Assembly: GCA_019916065.1 (NCBI GenBank)
Contig: CM034244.1
Coordinates: 30,721,933-30,785,932, forward strand
Length of the DNA stretch: 64,000 bases
Direction: 5' to 3'
From: Vitellaria paradoxa
Taxonomy: Eukaryota; Streptophyta; Magnoliopsida; Ericales; Sapotaceae
The translations under genes were made by a program, and so were the position numbers. How positions within the stretch are numbered: the stretch's first letter is position 1; the number at the start of each line of letters is the position of its first letter. The notes below the pieces were generated by a model, which saw only the letters and a list, made by a program, of their open reading frames with translations, was not told the DNA's origin and did no database searches. Below are positions 12,001 through 22,080 of this stretch, piece by piece.

Positions 12001-15000
12001 AACCAGTGCACGAGGCTCCCACATGGCAGGCCTAGGAGGGTCAAATGTATACAACCTTGAAGGATCTTGGGAGGGCAGTTACCATAGATATGGTAGAAAT
12101 AAATCTAAGATTATACATTATAGAAGAGTGAATTGAATATTTATTCAAGACCAGAATATTTTTTTCTTAAGCTGTGAACTAATCTTGTCAAGTTGGTTTT
12201 ATTGAATTCTTTGCATTCTGACCTCATGCACTTGATTTAACCCAACTAGTACCCAGTGGTGTCTGGAATCACTTGACTTAGCACAACGTATGCCTTGGAA
12301 TATATATATATATATATTTTTTTTTTCCAAGTCAAAACAATACCAATCAAGCGTGCTATTGATTCATTTTTTTTTTTTTTAATTTTATTTAGTATAAAAA
12401 ATTTATTGCTCTAGTATTGTGCCTTGTTGAGAGAAGGTGCCAGTTAAATGAGACTCAACTACGTACATTCTAGTGAAGACTTCAATCTAGGGTTTATTTA
12501 TTTCTTCATTTTTTTTTTTCCTGATAAAGTTCTGCATGAGGATAATGAAGAAGAAATCATGCATGGGTAGGATGTTCCTGTCATCACCTACCTGGATTTA
12601 CCTTTCACAGTTGGAGCAAATCATAAGTATTACAATATTCATTCCTGTACATCCCTACGCAGCCTTTTACATCCACTCACGAACTTTTTTTACAATCCAC
12701 ATGGTTTCCGGATACTGCGACCTTATCCCTTATGTCCATTCAAACTATGCAGCTGAGATGTTGAAGCTTGTACTTGTGATCACCGGATGAGTCATGATTG
12801 ATCGAGCATCAAGGTTAACAATCGGTCCAGTAACACTTATCATGGGCTACTGATGAATAATCATTAATGAGATTGTTCTTACAAATTTGTAACCAGTCCA
12901 GCTGAGGAGCTATTGGTAATGGGATTGTTCGTCCTAGAAATTCTTGAAGCCCATTGGCCCAAGTAATCCCGTGGAATGCACATACTATTACTACCTCTTC
13001 CAAACTAATTTTACATTGGTCTGCATGTTGGCTTGAAGAATGCGTTGCAATCTCTGTTGCAAGTTGGTAATAATAAGAGCAAGAATCCAATCCAAGTGGT
13101 AGGAAACATGCATATTTTTCCCTGGGAGAGGGAATGTTCCATGAGACCATGTTAGATGAGAGTTGGATATGAGGATGTAGATTAATGCAATATTGAGCAT
13201 GCCCTGGAGTTCTCGGTAAAATTTATAGGAATACCTAAGTGAACAAAAAATCTTTGTTTTGGATGCCCCCAAAGGACATGTACGGTGGTTTTGAACAATT
13301 GGACGCCAAGGATGGCACTCTTTTCCCTGGGGGGCATTGTTTTGTGCATCACACTCATTTTTAATTTTTATCCTATACACATGTAGATATTTATATTTCT
13401 AAACTCATTCTGAATTCTATTATGCCAGACTGTTCATGAAGGTCGCATTTATCAATTGAAGCTGTTCTGTGACAAAGATTACCCTGACAAGCCTCCAACT
13501 GTTCGTTTCCATTCACGCATCAACATGACCTGTGTGAATCACGAGACTGGAGTGGTAATGTTCCTTCTTGTTTTATTGATTTTAAAGAGACCTTGAATCT
13601 TTATATGGATTGGATTGGATTGGATTGTTAATTCTGGTGTAACTTCTCATGCGTGGCACCCAAATATTGGCTTTTTGCATAACGAGTAATTAACAAATGG
13701 CCAAGGTAAGGATGTTTCAGATGGCTACTTCGCTGAAAATAGTAACAATACCACAGTACAAGGATGTTTTTGTGTCGTATTTTCATGTGGAAAGGAATTG
13801 GAGATCTTGACCCTTTTTCTAGGAGATGATCTTTTTGTCTAGTTTCTGCCCAACTTCCCTGCAACAGGATTTGATTTTCTATTTACTCCACCTGCAATGG
13901 AATTATGCCCGGAGATATCAGAAATCAGTTCTACCGTCACAATCCACTTTTTGGCGCACACGTTTTAGATCATAATACACTTACATTCCAATATGCTAAA
14001 TTTGACTGTACCAATATTGGACTTGTTCTCTATTTGCTTCAGAAAAACTTGTGAAAATAATGAATTGATAACAAATTTTGTGATAATAACAAAAAGTTCA
14101 AGTTTTTACTAAAGGGGAGAATAAGTAAGGATTCATATCAAGCATAAAGTGCACACACTGTTCTATTTTCTTGATCAATTACTTTTTTAAAAGCAAGTCA
14201 CTTTTATATATTAAAACATTTTAGTAATATATTTGACAATTCTATGAGAAGTCCATTTCCCATCGTATTTGTATTTTGGAATATGTGGCATTTGGTTTGC
14301 ATTTTTATTATTTATTTTCTATTTTTTGTTTTCTATTTTGAGATTCATGTTTTAACAATCCTGAAATTGCATTTGGTTCGATATTTTCTATTTTCTGTGT
14401 TTTGGGATCGTCCTTATTTTGGGTCAAAAAAGCTCAAAATAACTTTTGGCTATTTTGCATTTTATGTATAAACTTGTTTTTTGTTTTCTAAAAAAATTTT
14501 TGAAAACACGAGTGACCGAATGCGTTTTGAGCTATTTTTCTTGTTTTAAAAAATGTAAACAGAAAACGAGCGCAAAACAGGTATGCCAAGTGGACCTTTA
14601 GTGTACTGCATTTCTATTTTCGTTTCTCGTACTGAAACGATCCATATTTCAGGTAACATTGATTATGTTTAGAAAGCAGTTAAAATCCCCACAAAGACTG
14701 ATTTCAAAATGATCATTTGTGATGTTTTCCTCATAAGGCTACTATAATTAGTTGATGTGGAACTTGCATCGAGCCGCTGCCAGATTTTTGCTTTTGCTTT
14801 TGCTTTTGTTTAGGGGATTTAAATATGAGCAATCTTCGAGCTTACATTCCAATTGCTAACAGGTTGATCCGAAGAAATTCGATATCCTGTTGAATTGGCA
14901 ACGTGGCTACACCATGGAAGATGTACTCACGCAGCTGCGTAAAGAAATGGCAGCTTCTCACAACCGAAAGCTCGTCCAGCCTCCGGAAGGTACCTATTTC

Positions 15001-15003
15001 TAG
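6082..15003 (+). CDS. UEV1: Ubiquitin-conjugating enzyme E2 variant 1 (UEV1C/D type)
   Basis: Four coding exons join in frame: 6082-6115, 9888-10027, 13429-13554 and 14863-15003, giving 146 aa with stop TAG. All introns are GT-AG (3.77, 3.40 and 1.31 kb); intron 1 splits a Val codon. The protein is one UEV domain and matches plant UEV1/Mms2 throughout: [11 protein letters not shown] near residues 13-23 (Phe16 equals the Mms2 Phe that docks on Ubc13), [12 protein letters not shown] at about 47-58, [13 protein letters not shown] at about 79-91 and C-terminal [11 protein letters not shown]. No catalytic E2 cysteine context (HPN...C) is present, as expected. Known role: with Ubc13 it builds Lys63-linked ubiquitin chains for error-free DNA damage tolerance and signalling. 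At 146 aa without a C-terminal prenylation tail it fits the UEV1C/D class rather than UEV1A/B; paralog identity is not resolved. Exon 1 codes only 11 residues. Confidence 0.95.
7189..7381. mobile_element. Small inverted-repeat element in UEV1 intron 1
   Basis: GTTAGACCC at 7189-7197 is mirrored by GGGTCTAAC at 7373-7381, enclosing about 175 bp rich in A runs and GGGGGC/GCCCCC blocks. Target duplication is unclear (AGA on both sides at best). There is no coding content. It may be part of a larger element ending in the CCGCCC motif just downstream. Confidence 0.4.
7879..7993. repeat. Short direct repeat pair in UEV1 intron 1
   Basis: The motif GTAGTGTTTCTAAAACAGCC followed by a CTTTTCTTCT-type tail occurs at about 7881-7911 and again, with small changes, at about 7961-7990, 80 bp apart. 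This is a short local duplication without coding content. Confidence 0.6.
10766..11152. mobile_element. Tourist-like MITE in UEV1 intron 2
   Basis: The left end GGCTTGTTTGGCATAGCTTC and the right end, in reverse complement GGCCGTTTGCTAAAA, are inverted repeats. They are bordered by AAA on the left (or TAA one base out) and TAA on the right. The interior holds several diverged 'gaagt-cttct' motifs and an AT microsatellite. No ORF is present. The GGC-GTTTG end again suggests the Tourist/Harbinger group. Confidence 0.6.
14245..14600. mobile_element. Degenerate MITE-like segment in UEV1 intron 3
   Basis: T-rich sequence with repeated 'ttctattttctg/tttgttttctatttt' words. Its right edge reads GCCAAGTGGACC-TTTA, resembling the inverted end of the Tourist-like elements elsewhere in the window. 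The left boundary is uncertain (near 14245-14290). Two 'tggcatttggttt/gcatttggttcg' copies suggest decay or internal duplication. There is no gene. Confidence 0.4.
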
Positions 15004-15616
15004 TTAGTCGGGATGAGCCTCCCGAATGTATTACCTGTTTCTAATAGAAATCCGAGAACGTTGTGGACTGAATTTCCTGCTTAAACGTATATAGTTTTTG
15101 TGAACCGGGTCTTGTTCTAATGGAAGTCGGGAAGCTTGGGGAACTTGTTGCTGCTTCCTTTTGTCTTGCGGATTGGCTTTGTTCTGTCTTTGCTAAAAGA
15201 TGGATTCTAACTGTGTGAAACTTTTGCTGAATATTTAATTTCAGTTTGCTCTCTCTTAAATCTTGAAGTTTGTTTACTGTGTTTTTTTTTTTTTTAATTT
15301 TTTTTTCAAGATTTTAATAAATCGGTTATGAAAAACCAAGTAAAAAACAAGGATATCCTACTTAAAGAACTTGAATGTTTCTTTAATTTATCATATATAG
15401 TTTTGATGTGACAATAGAAGTCAGATGTTCTAGATGAGAAGCTTCTTGTTGGGATAGCATAAATTATACGGAATTGCATCTGTATGTATGGATGAGAGTT
15501 TTGCATCCAATTCATGCACATTCCACAAGTCATAGTGTTAGAATATTAGAGTGTGTGCATTTTTTGTAGTTTTGGATACAGAGTTGTGCAGGAGGAGGGG
15601 GCTAAAGTCGAGGGCC

Positions 15617-15709
15617 AATTTCAACCCCTGAAGTCACCTTAAAACGGCATCATCTCATTTAGTAATTTCAGCCCCTGAAGTCACCTTAAAATGGCATCAT
15701 CTCATTTAA
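15617..15709. repeat. 47-bp tandem duplication
   Basis: Two nearly identical copies with period 47 (starts 15617 and 15664), each reading AATTTCA(A/G)CCCCTGAAG followed by a TCACCTTAAAA(C/T)GGCATC core and CATCTCATTTA. Only a few bases differ, so the duplication looks recent. It lies downstream of the UEV1 stop codon. Confidence 0.85.
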
Positions 15710-15760
15710 TTTGTTGTATATGGATACGACTGGTACATCTGAATGTGAGTATTCGAACTG

Positions 15761-15930
15761 TAAAGAAATGGCAGCTTCACTCCTTACGGTCGTTACGCTA
15801 TCGGTCCTTCGCTTGCTTCCTCTGCGGATTCGGAAACGGGGGAGGAGTCGAGCTCCTCCTTCCCGGTTTCCTGTTGTTTTGCGCGCAAGAGCAGAAATTT
15901 TATCAAGAAAATCGAATGTTTTGACTCCCC
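15761..15930. other. GC-rich islet, possible organellar-DNA insertion
   Basis: About 170 bp at roughly 50% GC in AT-rich surroundings, open in more than one frame but with no domain I recognise. The texture, including a GGAGGAGTCGAGCTCCTCC palindrome near 15840-15860, resembles plant mitochondrial DNA more than nuclear intergenic sequence. That origin is an impression, not a demonstrated match. Confidence 0.3.
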
Positions 15931-15939
15931 GTAATGGTA

Positions 15940-16100
15940 GGGGTTGAACTCTTCAAGTTTTTCTTAGGTGAAAATAGTCATAGATTTAATTTTACTTAAA
16001 TGAAAAAGATTCTATCAAGAAGGGGGTTGAACTCAAGTTTTTCTTAAGCGGAAATAGTCATGGATTTAAGCTTTACTTAAATGAAAAAGATCATATCAAC
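15940..16100. repeat. ~83-bp tandem duplication
   Basis: Two direct copies begin at 15940 and 16023 with GGGGTTGAACTC. Each continues through 'caagtttttctta', 'aaatagtcat', 'gatttaa' and 'ttacttaaatgaaaaagat' to 'tatcaa'. It is non-coding and follows directly on the GC-rich islet. Confidence 0.8.
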
Positions 16101-16230
16101 GGTATATTCAGATTGAAACAATCCCCCCCCCCCTCCCAATTGTCCTCCTTGGGGGGAGTTGACAGCATAATCAAGGTAAAGTCTCTACTCCATTATTTTC
16201 GGAATGGGGACTTGAAACGTTACTTCCTTA

Positions 16231-17255
16231 GGCCCTGTTTGGTAACGTTGCCGTTTTCTGTTTTTCTGTTTATGTTTTCAAAATTTTGTAGACTCGCAAC
16301 AGAAACACGTTTAATAAACTTGTTTATGTTTTCTTGTTTCGAAAAAAAATGAAAACATAAACAGAAAAACGTAAACAGAAAAAATGTGTTTTCACTCTGG
16401 TTTTCTTTTCTGTTGCTAATATTTTGTTAATTTTAAAACTTTGTCTATTTTTGTTGCATTACATAAAAATAAATTATTTTATTCAAATATTTTATTAAAA
16501 TAAGTTATTTTAATAAATAATATAATTAAATTCAATAAATTAAATTAATTATATAAATTATTTTTAATAAATAATAAAGCTAAATTAATTTAATTTAATT
16601 TAATAATTAATTATTGCTAAATTATTTGAAATAAATATCATAATTAATTAATTTAATTTAATAATGAAATTAATTTATATAAAATAATTAATAATAAATA
16701 ATTAAATTACATTAATTTTTAATTTAATTTAATTTAATCATTATTATTAAATTATTTTAAATAAATATCATAATTAAATTAAATTATTTATGATTTAATT
16801 AATTTAATTTATATAAAATATATTTTATTAAATTATTTTAATAAATAATTAAATGAATTTAATTAATTTTAAAATAAATAATTTAATTTAATAATTAATC
16901 TAATTTAATTATTTATTAATATGAAATATATTTTATTAAATTATTTTTAATAAATAATATAATTTAATATATTTTATATTTATTGGATTAAATAATTTAC
17001 TGTATTAATTTAATTAATCATATTTATTAAATTAAATTAATATAAAATATATTTTATTAAGTTCTATTAATTTTTTGTAACTAATAAAATTAAATATTTT
17101 CTAAAATAAAAAAATTAATAATTATAAACAAACTTGCATTTCCAAACGCATTTTCAGTTTTCAATTCAGAAAAAATAAACGGCAACAGAAAACAAAAAAT
17201 AGAAAACGACAACAGAAAAAAAAACAAAAAAACGACAGCGTTGTCAAACGGGCCC
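16231..17255. mobile_element. 1-kb Tourist/Harbinger-like element with TTA target duplication
   Basis: The left end GGCCCTGTTTGGTAACGTTG and the right end, in reverse complement GGGCCCGTTTGACAACGCTG, are well-matched inverted repeats. TTA flanks both sides (16228-16230 and 17256-17258). The centre (about 16480-17110) is made of 'aattaatttaatt/ataaatta' words and has no ORF. Same family as 4198-5113. Confidence 0.8.
16480..17110. repeat. A/T-only internal array (TTAATTTAAT-type)
   Basis: Roughly 630 bp with almost no G or C, built from permutations of AATTTAATTTAAT and TATTTTATTAAATTA. It forms the interior of the TTA-flanked element. A similar AT-only interior occurs in the element at 37608-38690. 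Confidence 0.75.
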
Positions 17256-17258
17256 TTA

Positions 17259-17812
17259 GTGATTCGATGGGAAAAAAAGATTGTTGCTTCTTGTTTCTCC
17301 TGCGAGGACCGATTCTTCCTTCGCCTTTATTTTCTTTCAGCTTTGAAGGTTAGATTAAGTTACGTAGGTGTTTTTTTTTTTTTTTGTGATTTATGAAATC
17401 TAATTTGATTATGATCAATTTTTTTCTTATAATTTGAAAAATTACTTGGGAAGAATTCATGAACATTTGCTCAAATTCATAAGGAGATTCACTCGAATTC
17501 GTTTGTTTATAAACAAGCTAAAATTGAATAAACAAAGTGCGACAACCTACTGCATTATTAATAACTACAGACAGTAGTAGGATAATTTAAGTGGCAAGAA
17601 CTTACATACCCACAGAGTTCATTGTGGATTCGAGTCTTATAAGGTGAGACAGGGTTTTATATTTTATTATATATAATTTAATGTTAAATGTTCTGAAAAA
17701 AAAATAACTATCAAGAGCAGTAGAAGGGTTGAATCAAGTGCTGATTTAAGATTGCTAACCTTTATGATTTGACTGACTACAGGTCAAATCATGTTATTTT
17801 AATTACCATCCC
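17259..17812. other. Intergenic DNA, no gene seen
   Basis: No coding signal. At about 17570-17660 there is a weak tRNA-like stretch (GTGGCAAGAACTTA, then GGATTCGAGTC) that could be a decayed SINE head, but I do not call it with confidence. Confidence 0.5.
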
Positions 17813-17820
17813 CTCCCAAT
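17813..17820. repeat. 8-bp target site duplication, left copy
   Basis: CTCCCAAT, repeated exactly at 22468-22475 on the other side of the outer hAT-like element. Confidence 0.7.
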
Positions 17821-17870
17821 CAGAGATGAAGCTACTATAGGGTAAAGAGTGGCCATGGCCCTCCTTAACT

Positions 17871-20187
17871 TTTTTTTTTTTTTTTTTTGAAAGGTAAAAG
17901 TAAATATATTAATCAAAAAATTAGAAGTTCATGTACAAATACACAGGGATATACCCCTGGACAAATCAATCACCATTCACTCCTACAAATATGAGCATGA
18001 AAACCCCAAGTGAAAAAATAGCAAATAAAAATTCAGGAACATATCCCAACTCTCAACATCAATGCACTCTCTGACATAGAATCATAAAATGTAGGAAGAG
18101 AAACACCAAAAAACTATTCAATAATAGATTGAGGAAGATTCCACTGGTGAAGAAGAAGGCAATTCTGATTCGTTTTTGGAAACCCCGAACAATCCATAAG
18201 CCGCAATCTTACCAAGTCCTTGATAGAACTAAGGAGGGTCACCTCATCTTGGAACTGCTGTTCATATTGTCTCCTATTCCTTTCCCGCCAAATCACGTAA
18301 ATCGAGGCAGCAAGTGTGAGCCTCCCAATAAAAGAAAGTAAAGTGGAGCCTTTACAAATAGTAGAGGCCCAAGTAATAACACCGTCCCAATCACTAGGTG
18401 AATGTTGCAACCCTGAAATAGTCAATAAAGATTTCCATATTCGGCAAGTGAACGAACAATTGAAAAACAAGTGATCATGATCTTCACGTAACGTTCCACA
18501 GAACAAACATCTCATAGTAGAAATCATGCCAAAAGATAGAAGCCTATCCTGGGTAGCAAGTTTCCTCCTAACCGCCAGCCAAAGAATGAAAGCATGACTA
18601 GGAATGTGAAATTTAAACCATACTACCTTGAACCACCTCACGGGTGGAGTGGAAACTCTCAAAGAGTTCCAAACAGCCTTAGTGGAGAAAACCTTTTGCT
18701 CTTTATCCCAAAGCAACATATCATCACAAGAAGAATTAGGAGGCGACAGGTCCTCAGTTTCCCTTTTAAGGTCCAGTAATAGTGGGGAATTTGCAACCGG
18801 CCAACACCATCTATTACCTGATATAATTCTATCCACCATAGCATCCTTAGGCAAACCCGAATCATAGATTACCCTAGCAGTTGGAGAAGAACAAATTGGA
18901 CCCCTTGTCATCCAAGCATCAAACCATAAAGATGTATGCTTACCATTCCCCACTTTCATAGTCAATAAAGGACGTACCTTATCTCGCAACTTCATAATCT
19001 TCCGCCAAGACCAAGAGGAATTCCAAGGTACCTTAGCAACCCAAAAATGGTTTTTGTTAAGAAGATTAGACTTGATCCAAGATACCCACATGGAAGTTGA
19101 GCAAGGAGAACACAATCGCCAAATGAAACGTGTCATGCATGCCAAGTTCCAATCCTTAATCTTTTTAACTCCAAGTCCACCCTCTTGCTTAGGCCGAGTG
19201 ACCTCCTCCCAAGCCACCTTTGCCCCATTATGGTTTAAAGAGGACCCCTTCCAAAGAAAAGCACGAAAGACACCTTCTATAGTTTTCAAAACTCCAGCCG
19301 GTAATACAAAGTGAGAACACCAAAAGGCCTGTATGCTAAATAAAACAGACTGAATAAGCTGCAGTCGTCCAGCAAATGAAAGGAATTGATTAGTCCAGGT
19401 TTTAACCCTTCTCACAAGACGATCCACCAAACTATTGCAATCTGAAGCCCGCAACTTTGTAGAAATGAGAGGCACACCCAGATACCGGACAGGGAGAAAC
19501 CCTTCACGAAAGTTGAGTTGCTCAAGAATACCTGTTTTAACATCCGAAGCAATACCAGAAAGAAAAACTTCACTCTTAGAAGGATTCGGCCGAAGTCCTG
19601 AGAAGGCAGAGAATAAGTGTAGTGCTTCTTGGAGCACGGAAACAGAGCTCATATCACCTTTACAAAATAAAAGCAAGTCATCTGCAAAGCATAAGTGGGT
19701 AAGATGCGTCTTCCTACATCTCCAATGAAAATGGAAAGCCAAGGATTCCAAAGTTTTCTTTGCAAGAATACGAGATAAAACCTCCATGCATAGAACAAAC
19801 AAGTAAGGAGAAATAGGGTCTCCTTGCCTCAAACCTTTCCTCCCTGCAAAATAGCCATTAAGTTCTCCATTAATAGAAACTGAATATCTAGGAGAAGAGA
19901 CACATTCCTTTATCCAAACCAAAAACCGAATAGGAAAACCCATTAGTCGCATTAATTCCCAAAGGAAATCCCAGTTCACAGAATCATAGGCCTTCATGAG
20001 ATCAACTTTAATAGCACATCTTGGAGACACTGTATTCGAATGGTACCCACGAACCAATTCTTGAGCCAAAAGAATGTTATCCCCTATACTCCTTCCCTGA
20101 ACAAAAGCAGCTTGTGCCTCATTAACTAGACTAGGTAAGACCATCTTCAATCTTCCCGCAAGCAGTTTAGATATGGTGTAAACCAAC
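17871..20187 (-). mobile_element. 5'-truncated LINE (non-LTR retrotransposon)
   Basis: The element runs on the minus strand and ends at 17871-17889 in a T19 run, which is its poly(A) tail. Its coding part covers reverse transcriptase and a C-terminal zf-RVT region but starts inside the RT domain. The endonuclease and N-terminal part are absent, as in 5' truncation during target-primed reverse transcription. The 5' junction is near 20180-20187, where LINE-like protein sequence stops. I could not find a clear target duplication. Confidence 0.85.
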
Positions 20188-20366
20188 ATATGTATATTAT
20201 ATTTTACTAAAAAATAAATAGTTCTTTGAGAATGCCCTCTTGATAAATGAAAAGTCTCCAACCAATTTAACTTTTTGTAATAGAACTCACACAAAAAATT
20301 TGATAGAAAACAACAAATTACTTTTGCAGTAAATTCATTTTCCTCCTTTTCAATAGAAACTCTCAA
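18114..20366 (-). CDS. LINE reverse transcriptase, N-terminally truncated, chimeric frame
   Basis: An uninterrupted 750-codon frame encodes a plant L1-type reverse transcriptase. RT motif A (VDLMKAYDSVNWDF) lies near residues 121-134, motif B (GLRQGDPISPYLF) near 178-190 and the catalytic FADD box (CFADDLLLF) near 226-234. A C-terminal zf-RVT domain follows with CLFCG and DHLFFNCSF near residues 640-665. LINE-like sequence begins around residue 63 (VYTISKLLAGRLK). The first ~62 residues are read from the adjacent non-coding repeat, so the annotated Met is probably not a native start. The endonuclease domain is missing, so it cannot act as an autonomous element. The absence of stops or frameshifts over 2.2 kb suggests a fairly recent insertion. 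Confidence 0.85.
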   Translation of the reverse strand: MRVSIEKEENEFTAKVICCFLSNFLCEFYYKKLNWLETFHLSRGHSQRTIYFLVKYNIHMLVYTISKLLAGRLKMVLPSLVNEAQAAFVQGRSIGDNILLAQELVRGYHSNTVSPRCAIKVDLMKAYDSVNWDFLWELMRLMGFPIRFLVWIKECVSSPRYSVSINGELNGYFAGRKGLRQGDPISPYLFVLCMEVLSRILAKKTLESLAFHFHWRCRKTHLTHLCFADDLLLFCKGDMSSVSVLQEALHLFSAFSGLRPNPSKSEVFLSGIASDVKTGILEQLNFREGFLPVRYLGVPLISTKLRASDCNSLVDRLVRRVKTWTNQFLSFAGRLQLIQSVLFSIQAFWCSHFVLPAGVLKTIEGVFRAFLWKGSSLNHNGAKVAWEEVTRPKQEGGLGVKKIKDWNLACMTRFIWRLCSPCSTSMWVSWIKSNLLNKNHFWVAKVPWNSSWSWRKIMKLRDKVRPLLTMKVGNGKHTSLWFDAWMTRGPICSSPTARVIYDSGLPKDAMVDRIISGNRWCWPVANSPLLLDLKRETEDLSPPNSSCDDMLLWDKEQKVFSTKAVWNSLRVSTPPVRWFKVVWFKFHIPSHAFILWLAVRRKLATQDRLLSFGMISTMRCLFCGTLREDHDHLFFNCSFTCRIWKSLLTISGLQHSPSDWDGVITWASTICKGSTLLSFIGRLTLAASIYVIWRERNRRQYEQQFQDEVTLLSSIKDLVRLRLMDCSGFPKTNQNCLLLHQWNLPQSIIE

Positions 20367-20369
20367 ATC
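20232..20369. repeat. Direct repeat copy A (left) around inner element
   Basis: About 120-138 bp aligning in the same orientation with 22081-22197. Shared words include 'aatgaaaa', 'ccaac/ccaa-ttaactttt', 'aatgggactcaca/aatagaactcaca', 'gat-aaaaaaca' and 'aattgaaac/aatagaaac'. It also supplies the N-terminal codons of the chimeric LINE frame. Confidence 0.7.
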
Positions 20370-20526
20370 CCTCTCGATTTTTTAATAGGAAATTAATTAA
20401 ATAATTGGCGACTTACCGCTTGAAAAAAATAAATTAGCAAAGTATAGTTAAGATTGAGTTTTCATAAAGAGTAAAAATGCAATTTTAGAATATGTTTTTA
20501 GTTAGGAATGCCTAGATACTTAATGT

Positions 20527-21249
20527 TAGGGATGGAGATGAGGCAGGTAGGGGACCGGTTTGCCTATCCCCGTACTCGATCTCTAAACTAAAATTAATCC
20601 CCATACCCTACCTGATCCCCATTGGAGAATTATTTTTACCCCCCATTCCTAACCCAAACAAGGAACGGCGATTATCACAGGGAATTGGGTCCCTGAATTG
20701 AAAAAAATATAAAAATATAAAATTTTTAAAGTATGACTTATGAAAAAATAGAGCAGAATTCTAATAAATATTTAAAAACTCAAAAAGTACCATAAATATA
20801 TTTAGAAAGTACTTATTAGGTTGCCGTTTTCCTATCTTGTTAATTGGTTCTACGGTTCAAGGTAGAAAAAATAAATAAAGAAACATTCATAGTTGGTTTA
20901 CTTCAATTCATAGTTTCTTTATAAACTATAAAACAAAGCAATTTAATAGGAAGTTGATAGATAAAGTAACTCAGAATACTAATTCTCTACCTTACTAAGA
21001 AATCTACTATAACAAATACACTAAAAAATTAATATATATATATATATACGGGATATGGGTAGAGTTGGGGAACGGGTAGGATAAGGTACGGGGTGAGAAT
21101 AGACTCATACATGTACCTTACCCGATCTCCAATTTTTTTTTTAAATGTTTCCATGCCCTACCCGATCTCCAAAAAATTCTTGAATTCTCTACTCATTTGG
21201 AGCGAGGATCGGATAGATACGAACAGGTCAACCGAGATAGTCATCCCTA
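20527..21249. mobile_element. hAT-like MITE, copy 1
   Basis: The ends are inverted repeats beginning TAGGGATG (left) and TAGGGATGACTATC (reverse complement of the right end). Flanking 8-mers are CTTAATGT (20519-20526) and CTTAATCT (21250-21257), 7 of 8 identical, as expected for a hAT target duplication. The interior aligns with 52133-52878, including GTAGGG...CCGTAC ends, 'gaattgaaaaaaatataaaaata' and a 'cttattaggtt' block. There is no coding capacity. Confidence 0.8.
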
Positions 21250-21400
21250 CTTAATCTCAAATTGAGTATTCACATTTAGGGTATCTTAAATATTCAATCT
21301 CAGATTGAATATTCACTATTATGTAAAAGTTTTTCTCTCCAGCCTTTTAAACATAACGCCCCCTTCCCCCTTCCACTTCAACACTTTACTTAAATCAATT

Positions 21401-21893
21401 GCTAGAAAAATTAGAAAACCATAATATTTAGACTAAAAGCTTTTGCTTTAGGATGTAAGTACGTATTTAGAGTGAAAATTTAATTAAAAACAAAAGTATA
21501 CAAAAGTCAAAAAAAGAACAAAATAATTTTATTTTCTCATTGAAGTGATTGTTAAAAAAATTAGAAAATTATAATACTTGGACTGAAAATTTCGTTTTAG
21601 GGTGTAAGGATGTATTTTTTGGGTGCGAGGATGTATTAAAAGCAAAATTTTATTAAAAAAAAATGGAGGAGAAAAGTAAAAAAAATAATTTTCTTTTCTC
21701 ATTAAAGTGATTCTTAAAAAAGGAAATTAGAAAATCATAATATTTAGACTGAAAATTCCGTTTTAGAGTGTGAGGATGGATTTTTTAGCGTGTGAGGATG
21801 CATTTTGAGTGATAGTTTAATGAAAATAAAATAGAGAGACAAGTCAAAAAATGAAAAAAAGAAAAGAAAACAATTTTCTTTGGCTGTTGAGTA
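21401..21893. repeat. Tandem array, three ~150-180-bp units
   Basis: Units start near 21401, 21549 and 21712. Each contains 'ttagaaaa-cataata', 'gactgaaaa/gactaaaa', 'gttttagggtgtaagg/gctttaggatgtaag', a 'tttaat-aaaa' segment and a closing 'attttctt-tctcattaaagtgatt' (degenerate in the third). Non-coding. Confidence 0.7.
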
Positions 21894-22080
21894 TTTAGTG
21901 TATTTTTACCCTTTATGAAAACTCAATCTTAACATACTTTGACAATTTGTTTTTTTTTTTCAAACGGTAAGTTGCTAATTATTTAATTAATTTCTTATAA
22001 AACAAAAAGAAAAAAAATTCAATCTGTCTCTTTCTCCCTATCTGTTTCTCTCTCTCACTCTCATATGTATTTTTTAACAA

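Larger units (their letters stand above)
20378..22004. mobile_element. Inner element with ~100-bp inverted arms
   Basis: The left arm (about 20378-20480) and right arm (about 21903-22004) are inverted copies. Both carry AAATTAATTAAATAATT, a CTTACCG(C/T)TTGAAAA block, AAAGTAT and AAGATTGAGTTTTCATAAA. Between them lie a hAT MITE (20527-21249) and a three-unit tandem array (21401-21893). No ORF is present and no clear target duplication was found, so the class is undetermined. It may be a foldback-type element or an inverted duplication. Confidence 0.65.

Noticed and set aside
12536..13380. Open frames of 84-129 codons on both strands in UEV1 intron 2
   Set aside because: No recognised domain, no splice logic and no codon bias; treated as intronic chance frames.
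15691..15947. 77-78-codon frames across the GC-rich islet
   Set aside because: Two overlapping frames are equally open and neither has a known domain; composition effect.
17570..17660. tRNA-like stretch (GTGGCAAGAACTTA ... GGATTCGAGTC)
   Set aside because: The boxes are degenerate and no clover-leaf or target duplication could be seen; at most a decayed SINE.
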